Source: an uncultured SAR86 cluster bacterium (GTDB taxonomy: Bacteria > Pseudomonadota > Gammaproteobacteria > Magnimaribacterales > D2472). Taken from it: a stretch of 36,126 nt of DNA. The stretch lies in contig CACNUA010000010.1 in NCBI GenBank assembly GCA_902623535.1, forward strand, positions 1 through 36,126, in the 5' to 3' direction. The notes under the pieces were generated by a model that saw only the letters and a program-made list of their open reading frames with translations, searched no databases and had not been told where the DNA came from. Shown piece after piece: positions 31,168-36,126 of this stretch. Numbering within the stretch: position 1 is the first letter of the stretch; every line of letters begins with the position of its first letter. The translations under genes were made by a program, and so were the position numbers.

Positions 31168-32117
31168 GAATTCTATTATTCCTCTCAATGTCTATTTTTA
31201 ATTTATTTGGATATGATTTTGATCACCCTAAATACGAACTAATTCAAAAAGAATTAATTGAAAAACATAATTTTAGTGCAGATGAAGTAAAGTTCATTAT
31301 TGGTCAAGCAGAGAAGCAACAAAAAATTATTGACTCTATGAATTCGCCTGCTGAATTTACTTGGACATGGGATAAATATAGAAAATTATTCATCGAACCG
31401 AAGCGTATAAAAAATGGGAAGCTATTCATTAAAAATAATCTTGAAACCCTGGAAAAAGCAGAAGCTCAATTTGGTGTTCCCAAAGAAATCATTACAGCAA
31501 TTCTTGGAGTAGAGACAAGGTATGGAAAAATAATGGGTTCTTATAGAGTCTTGGATGCATTGTCTACATTAAGCTTTGACTATCCTCGAAGGTCAAATTT
31601 TTTTTCACAGGAGTTGATCAGCCTTCTTCTTTTAGCTAGAGAAAATAGTCTCGATGTTTTTGAACTAAAAGGTTCTTATGCTGGCGCAATGGGTTTTGGC
31701 CAATTTATTCCCTCAAGTTATAGGGCTTATGCTGTTGATTTTGATGATGACGGATCTGTAGATTTGCTTAACTCTGTTGAAGATGCAATTGGAAGCATAG
31801 CTAATTACCTTTTTCAGCATGGATGGAAATCAGGATATCCAATTATTTGGGAGGTAGATAATTCCTTTGAAGGTTACGATCTTACCGGTGTAATAAATAA
31901 TGTTAGAAAACAAGTTAATTTTGATAGTAAAACAATGTCTCCCATTGGTGTTTCTGATTTTGATGGATTAAATACTAAAGTATTGCTGCTTAGTTATGAC
32001 ACTAATAAAAGTACTAATTATTTTATTGGTTCAAGAAATTTTATAGCTATTACGAAGTACAATGTGAGTCATTTTTATGCAAAAGTTGTGTACGACCTTG
32101 CAAAAGAATTTTTATGA
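31164..32117 (+). CDS. mltB: Membrane-bound lytic murein transglycosylase B family protein
   Basis: Cleaves glycan strands of murein to anhydro-muropeptides in the periplasm. The 317-residue protein has the Slt35-like catalytic Glu117 (AILGVETRYGKIMG), substrate groove GAMGFGQFIPSSYRAYAVDF, and an EF-hand-like loop DFDDDGSVDLLNSVEDAIGS from 192, matching the calcium site of E. coli Slt35/MltB. The N-terminus is a plain signal peptide (to about residue 16) with no lipobox cysteine, so it looks soluble rather than a lipoprotein. It overlaps mrdB and dacA by 4 bases each. Confidence 0.93.
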   Translation: MRILLFLSMSIFNLFGYDFDHPKYELIQKELIEKHNFSADEVKFIIGQAEKQQKIIDSMNSPAEFTWTWDKYRKLFIEPKRIKNGKLFIKNNLETLEKAEAQFGVPKEIITAILGVETRYGKIMGSYRVLDALSTLSFDYPRRSNFFSQELISLLLLARENSLDVFELKGSYAGAMGFGQFIPSSYRAYAVDFDDDGSVDLLNSVEDAIGSIANYLFQHGWKSGYPIIWEVDNSFEGYDLTGVINNVRKQVNFDSKTMSPIGVSDFDGLNTKVLLLSYDTNKSTNYFIGSRNFIAITKYNVSHFYAKVVYDLAKEFL

Positions 32118-33271
32118 GAAACATAATACTAAAAACTTACTTATTTGCCTCAGTTTTTGCAGTTAGTATCTCAGCTCAATCAATTGTTCCAACTCCTCCT
32201 GAGCTAAACCTTACCAGTTATATTTTGATGGACGCTACAACTGGAAAAGTTTTAGCTGAATCTAACTCTAATTCTCAAATCGAGCCGGCAAGTATGACGA
32301 AGGTTATGTCAGGGTATATTGTTGCAGATCAAATCGAGCAGGGCATGATATCGAATGATGACAATGTATTAATCTCAAGAAAGGCCTGGAAAATGGAAGG
32401 ATCTCGGATGTTTATTGAGGTTGGAAAGCAAGTTTCCGTCGAGGATTTATTAAAGGGTTTGGTAATTCAATCAGGCAATGATGCTGCGGTGGCGCTTGCA
32501 GAATATATTGCTGGATCCGAACAGGTATTTGTTGATGTTATGAATGAGTACGCTTCAGTTTTAGGTTTACGAAATACCCTATTTCAAAACTCTACCGGAC
32601 TGCCTGATGCTGATCATTTTACTAGTGTAAGGGACCTTGCTGTTTTATCTAGGGCATTGATTGATAATTTCCCATCACATTACGATCTCTATAAAGAGAA
32701 GGAATATACATTTAACAATATAAGGCAACTCAATCGTAATAAATTACTATGGCGTGACGAATCTATTGATGGGATTAAGACAGGTCACACTGAAGCTGCA
32801 GGATATTGCCTTATTGCATCTGCAAAAAGAAATGATATGCGATTGATAAGTGTTGTTGCTGGAAGTAAGTCGGATAAAGAGAGATTTGATGCCTCTCGAA
32901 GACTTCTAGAGTACGGCTTCAGGTTTTATGCAGCCCAAAAATTATTAGAAGGTAACAAAGAGCTAAAGTCCTCAACTGTTTGGGGAGGTAAAAGAGAATC
33001 AGTTTCAATAGGTTTAGAGAATGATCTTCTAGTGACTTTGCCAAAGGGAGACTTTAGAAACCTAACCATAAATTATACTATCCAGAACAACATACAAGCA
33101 CCAATAAAAGCTGGTGATGAGCTTGGACTTGTAGAAGTCATTTCGAATAATAATATTGTTGTTTCTGAATCACTAATTGCGCTTGAGGATATTGATGAAA
33201 AAGGATTTTTTGGCAGAATGATTGCAAAAATTATCTTATGGTTTATTGGGCTTTTCAATTTTAATGACTAA
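32114..33271 (+). CDS. dacA: D-alanyl-D-alanine carboxypeptidase (PBP5/6 type)
   Basis: Trims the terminal D-Ala from murein pentapeptides. The 385 residues have a signal peptide ending near SISA (21), the class C PBP motifs Ser60-x-x-Lys63 (PASMTKVM), Ser120-Gly-Asn (QSGNDAAVAL) and Lys222-Thr-Gly (GIKTGHTEAAG), a beta-rich C-terminal domain, and a final amphipathic helix (GRMIAKIILWFIGLFNF) that anchors it to the outer face of the inner membrane. It overlaps mltB by 4 and dat by 8 bases. Confidence 0.96.
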   Translation: MRNIILKTYLFASVFAVSISAQSIVPTPPELNLTSYILMDATTGKVLAESNSNSQIEPASMTKVMSGYIVADQIEQGMISNDDNVLISRKAWKMEGSRMFIEVGKQVSVEDLLKGLVIQSGNDAAVALAEYIAGSEQVFVDVMNEYASVLGLRNTLFQNSTGLPDADHFTSVRDLAVLSRALIDNFPSHYDLYKEKEYTFNNIRQLNRNKLLWRDESIDGIKTGHTEAAGYCLIASAKRNDMRLISVVAGSKSDKERFDASRRLLEYGFRFYAAQKLLEGNKELKSSTVWGGKRESVSIGLENDLLVTLPKGDFRNLTINYTIQNNIQAPIKAGDELGLVEVISNNNIVVSESLIALEDIDEKGFFGRMIAKIILWFIGLFNFND

Positions 33272-34112
33272 CCTTATTCAAGGTGTATACCAAGGCTCAT
33301 TTATGCCGCTTAGTGAGATTAAAGTTTCACCACTTTCTCGAGCATATACTTTTTCAGATAGCATTTACGAAGTCATTCCTTACTATAATGGTAAGCCCTT
33401 ATGCCTAGATGAGCATATTAATAGATTCAAACTAAGTGCTGGTTTCTTAAAAATTGAATTAGATTTCTCTGTTGTGAAAAGAGAGATTGAACAATTAGGA
33501 CAATCTTTAGAGAATCTCAAAAATGCTTATGTTTATTATCAAATATCAAGAGGAGTAGATACAGTAAGATCACATATAGTTAAAGAAAAACTAGTTCCTG
33601 AAAGATTCGGATATGCCCATGAAGTTAGATTATCTAGTGATCCTATTCTTGCAAAGCTAAATCAAGATAATCGATGGACTCATTGTAATATCAAGACCAC
33701 TTCTCTGCTTGGAAATGTATTGAACATGAATGATGCTTATGCCGATGGTTGCAATGAAACAATTTTAATTAAGGATAATAAAATTGTTGAAGGCGGTGCA
33801 TGCAATATATTTATGACTTATGAAAATGAGATTTATACTCCAGGCCTCGAAGAAAATATTCTTCCTGGAATTACCAGAGACTTCTTTATTTCTTCTCTGG
33901 AAAAGAAAGATATCATTGTAAAAGAGGCTGACTGCCCAGTTTCATTTTTAGATTCAGTATCGACCATCTGGTTTACAAGCTCTACAAGAGGAGTTCAACC
34001 AATAAAATCAATTTTGAATCACAACTATGAAATGGACCCTGATGATGTTCTATTTAGAAATGCTAAAGAGGCATTTACTAATTCGATAAAAGACTATTTT
34101 CAAGATCACTAA
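33264..34112 (+). CDS. dat: D-amino acid aminotransferase (class IV PLP)
   Basis: Transfers amino groups between D-amino acids and 2-oxo acids, linking D-Ala and D-Glu. From the ATG at 33264 the protein has 282 residues, the same size as Bacillus DAT. It shows RAYTFSDSIYEVIPYYNG, the PLP Lys144 in CNIKTTSLLGNVL, EGGACNIF, ILPGITRDF and FTSSTRGVQPI. Arg102 and His104 (VRSH) sit where DAT uses Arg98 and His100 to hold the substrate carboxylate, favouring D-amino acids over branched-chain or aminodeoxychorismate activity. The in-frame ATG at 33222 lies in dacA and is rejected. Being next to dacA suits recovery of released D-Ala. Its end overlaps holA by 35 bases. Confidence 0.87.
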   Translation: MTNLIQGVYQGSFMPLSEIKVSPLSRAYTFSDSIYEVIPYYNGKPLCLDEHINRFKLSAGFLKIELDFSVVKREIEQLGQSLENLKNAYVYYQISRGVDTVRSHIVKEKLVPERFGYAHEVRLSSDPILAKLNQDNRWTHCNIKTTSLLGNVLNMNDAYADGCNETILIKDNKIVEGGACNIFMTYENEIYTPGLEENILPGITRDFFISSLEKKDIIVKEADCPVSFLDSVSTIWFTSSTRGVQPIKSILNHNYEMDPDDVLFRNAKEAFTNSIKDYFQDH

Positions 34113-35064
34113 TAATCGTTTCTAACACATTCCACGAGTTGATCGGATGCATTCCTTTTAAAGATTTATCAAGCAAAAAAGCATTTGCAAGTGAATCAAT
34201 TTGGTTAAATTCTATTTGGCCAGAGAAAGATATGTATTTAGATTGAACATCACGCCATATGCCTAAATCATATAAGTTTGGCTTCCCTTTAGAATTCTTG
34301 ATTCCATAGCATGATGAAATTATCTTAGATACTATCCAGCTTACTAAAGGTGGAACCGAAGAATTATTATTTCTGATTGAGTTGATAATTTTTCTTGCTC
34401 TATTAAAGTCAGTGCTAATAATGGCATCCTCTAAATCAAAGATTTCATGATTTTGCATTACTGAGTAATTCTTAATTGTTTCCTCAATCTTTTTGTCTTC
34501 AACAAGCTTTAAAATTGAAACTTCATTCTTTTGCATTAGTAGATTACCTGTAAAATTATTATGAATTGCCGATCCAACAACACCGAGATATTTTTCTGGT
34601 AAAAATGAAAGTTGGTTTTTTAACCATAGTTTTTCTTCGTAAATATTAAGTTTATTACAATTAATAATTTCTAGGTTTGCATCGAGAGCTTTAACCCATT
34701 TTGTACTCTTATTGAGCTTGGCTTGGGCTGATTCAATGATAAATATATTTTGAACATTTGTATTAAATTTTTCTTCCTCGATAAGTTTTTTAAGAATTTC
34801 AGGGAACCTGCCCTCTAAGTGCTTAATTTTTATTATCAATTTTTCTTGAAATAATGATCCGCCTGAAAGTTTTAATATTTCTTCCTCAAGATTATCAAAA
34901 CCATTCAAACCAAATGTGACTAATTTAGAGTAACCTTCTGAACAGAAATTATTGGATATTAGCTCACTACAATCTTGTCGTAAAACCTCTTCATTACCAT
35001 ATAAGAAATAACTCTTTAGATTGATTTTAGATTTCTGAATAAATTTTATATAGCTTGTTTCCAC
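34078..35064 (-). CDS. holA: DNA polymerase III delta subunit
   Basis: Clamp-loader subunit that opens the beta clamp. The 328 residues are divergent but fit HolA: the clamp-binding beginning KSYFLYGNEEVLRQDCSELI, GGSLFQEKLIIKIK, IFIIESAQAKLNKSTKWVKAL, and a helical C-terminal collar domain (VPPLVSWIVSKIISSCYGIK). The start is GTG at 35064, which shares one base with the TAG stop of lptE, giving the lptE-holA order seen in most gammaproteobacteria. Its last 35 bases overlap dat on the opposite strand, an unusually long convergent overlap. Confidence 0.85.
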   Translation of the reverse strand: METSYIKFIQKSKINLKSYFLYGNEEVLRQDCSELISNNFCSEGYSKLVTFGLNGFDNLEEEILKLSGGSLFQEKLIIKIKHLEGRFPEILKKLIEEEKFNTNVQNIFIIESAQAKLNKSTKWVKALDANLEIINCNKLNIYEEKLWLKNQLSFLPEKYLGVVGSAIHNNFTGNLLMQKNEVSILKLVEDKKIEETIKNYSVMQNHEIFDLEDAIISTDFNRARKIINSIRNNNSSVPPLVSWIVSKIISSCYGIKNSKGKPNLYDLGIWRDVQSKYISFSGQIEFNQIDSLANAFLLDKSLKGMHPINSWNVLETIISDLENSLLSN

Positions 35065-35492
35065 TAATTTCTTACCTTCATTATCAATTCGTCAATCAGC
35101 TGATTCATTAGCTCATAAGAGATTTGCCTGACCGCATTATTTTGAGCTATCGGATTAAACTCATTTATATAAACATTATCTTTTACATTTATGTTTTGAA
35201 TTTTATTTTCATTACCCAGCCTGTATGACAATTCATAGTAAATCTCAAGATTAGTTGGTCTTGCACCAATACCAGAAAAAAATGGTTTCTCATAATATTT
35301 CAGATCCAAAATATTAATTCTTTGTTCTGTTTTTATTTCATGAAAAAATCTTTTTTGAACTAATTCTGCAAAGCGAACATCAACATCATTTGCAATGAAG
35401 ATACTTTTAGATTGAATAGGTTGATAATCAGTATTACAAGAGCAAATTAATAAGAATAATGGTATGAAAAGCGATTTTTTATTGAGTAACAT
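35064..35492 (-). CDS. lptE: LPS assembly lipoprotein LptE
   Basis: Outer-membrane lipoprotein that plugs LptD and helps insert lipopolysaccharide. The 142-residue protein from the ATG at 35492 has a lipoprotein signal peptide with cysteines in LLICSCN (second Cys, about residue 19, as the likely lipidation site), then a small alpha/beta domain with DVRFAELVQKRFF, LEIYYELSYRLG and a C-terminal helix RQISYELMNQLIDELI. Sequence similarity to known LptE is weak, so the call leans on the lipobox, size and adjacency to holA. AAGGA precedes the start, which overlaps the upstream gene by 14 bases. Confidence 0.75.
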   Translation of the reverse strand: MLLNKKSLFIPLFLLICSCNTDYQPIQSKSIFIANDVDVRFAELVQKRFFHEIKTEQRINILDLKYYEKPFFSGIGARPTNLEIYYELSYRLGNENKIQNINVKDNVYINEFNPIAQNNAVRQISYELMNQLIDELIMKVRN

Positions 35493-36126
35493 CAAAAAGA
35501 TCCTTAAATCCTGAAGGATCATGTCTTCCAACTACAAGGTTTTCAAGAGTTCCATAACCCTCTGAATCATTCATTGTGGCCTTAATTATTTGATGTATAT
35601 GAAAGAACGAGTAATCTTCAGGGTTAATTTCATTCAGATCCCAAACTTCATAGCCTACAGCTTCCTCACCTTTCCAGAAACCATGACCCCATTCGGGATG
35701 TTGATAACCAATACCTTTACAGTGAAATCTAGGCCCACAGGTTTTTGCATTAATCTCAATTTTTTCATCTCCCTCATAAGCTGAAATCTGAGCACCGCTT
35801 GACCATCTTGTTCCTTTTATCCAATCAACTTTATGTGAAATATTATTAAGAGGCTTAATGACTTCATTATTCGAAATCTCAACTAAATCTGCAGAGAGCT
35901 GCGTAGAATTTCCATCATGATCTTCAAAAGTTCCAAAATGAGTGAAAGTATCTCCAAAATTTATTGGAATCCAGCACCAATATACTCCTGGCTCAGCATT
36001 AAGTTTTCCAGGAGCACCAATCTCAGGTTCTCCTACTGGTCTAACACCCCAAGATTTATCTCTGGTTCCATATTCTTTCGTAAGATCTAGATTTCCAGAT
36101 TCTGTTTCAATGCTTCCATCCCATTT
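35479..36126 (-). CDS. DUF7065-like protein, C-terminal part (5' end outside window)
   Basis: The minus strand is open from the window edge to a TAA at 35479-35481, giving at least 215 residues. The visible part begins KWDGSIETESGN and has GTRDKSWGVRPVGEPE, a motif I associate with a poorly characterised family (DUF7064/DUF7065) related to AttH-like lipocalin-fold proteins, then YWCWIPINFGDTFTHF, RWSSGAQIS and EWGHGFWKGE. It is rich in Trp, Gly and beta strands with no signal visible in this part. Function is unknown; relatives occur in actinobacteria and in marine and soil proteobacteria near lipid or steroid catabolism, from memory. It occupies the place where leuS usually precedes lptE. 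Confidence 0.6.
   Translation of the reverse strand, partial: KWDGSIETESGNLDLTKEYGTRDKSWGVRPVGEPEIGAPGKLNAEPGVYWCWIPINFGDTFTHFGTFEDHDGNSTQLSADLVEISNNEVIKPLNNISHKVDWIKGTRWSSGAQISAYEGDEKIEINAKTCGPRFHCKGIGYQHPEWGHGFWKGEEAVGYEVWDLNEINPEDYSFFHIHQIIKATMNDSEGYGTLENLVVGRHDPSGFKDLFDVTQ

Noticed and set aside
33222..33263. Earlier ATG for dat.
   Set aside because: It lies within the dacA membrane-anchor codons and adds 14 residues not found in D-amino acid aminotransferases.
33264..34112. Branched-chain aminotransferase or aminodeoxychorismate lyase as the identity of the class IV enzyme.
   Set aside because: The length, the RxH substrate-carboxylate pair and the position next to dacA fit D-amino acid aminotransferase better, though other class IV activity is not fully excluded.
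35590..35784. Plus-strand open frame of 64 codons near the window end.
   Set aside because: It lies antisense to the continuous minus-strand DUF7065-like frame, which has far better protein character.

Overview
This 36 kb window is AT-rich, gene-dense bacterial chromosome. The families present (MetH, BtuB, OxyR, KatG, TolC, LptE, ParE/ParC, HolA, MutM) and the run rsfS-rlmH-mrdA-mrdB-mltB-dacA indicate a Gram-negative gammaproteobacterium. Low GC, tiny intergenic gaps, frequent ATGA-type start/stop overlaps and several overlapping convergent gene ends suggest a streamlined, probably marine lineage. SAR86-like is my best guess, inferred from style rather than from any marker comparison. I see no rRNA, tRNA, CRISPR array, transposase, integrase or prophage gene, and no gene-free stretch over 300 bases.

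Layout. (1) 1-4336 (+): a cobalamin-use and uptake block: the 3' part of metH, a BtuB-like TonB receptor, cobO/btuR, and a small DUF6580-like membrane protein that could be an inner-membrane B12 transporter. (2) 4364-7305 (-): a secreted S9 peptidase, a 96-residue protein of unknown function and a TSUP (TauE/SafE) permease, read as one operon. (3) 7490-9033 (+): a flavin monooxygenase with a perfect Baeyer-Villiger fingerprint, translationally coupled to a 30-residue membrane microprotein. (4) 9049-12220: a divergent oxyR/katG pair with both redox cysteines and the full catalase-peroxidase active site. (5) 12352-15001: coaD convergent with a tolC-mutM pair. (6) 15122-20951 (+): thiC, parE and parC with overlapping start and stop codons. 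(7) 20937-25799: argD, a DUF2244 membrane protein, a PPi-dependent phosphofructokinase, mpl and a Lon N-terminal-domain protein. (8) 25923-27352: a CurA-type oxidoreductase and a small PGPGW-like membrane protein. (9) 27448-34112 (+): ribosome and cell-wall operon rsfS-rlmH-mrdA-mrdB-mltB-dacA-dat. (10) 34078-36126 (-): a partial DUF7065-like gene, lptE and holA, convergent on dat.

Functional themes. B12 is used by MetH, while BtuB and CobO indicate import and adenosylation; no de novo corrin synthesis gene is visible here. Wall elongation is handled by PBP2/RodA with trimming by MltB and PBP5/6-like DacA; Mpl recycles released murein tripeptide, and Dat handles D-amino acids. Peroxide defence is a self-contained OxyR-KatG unit. 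Most of the window is ordinary core genome. The items worth a second look are the candidate B12 permease, the coupled microprotein, the thiC-parE-parC coupling without a visible TPP riboswitch, and the split and partly inverted lptE-holA / rsfS-dacA neighbourhood.
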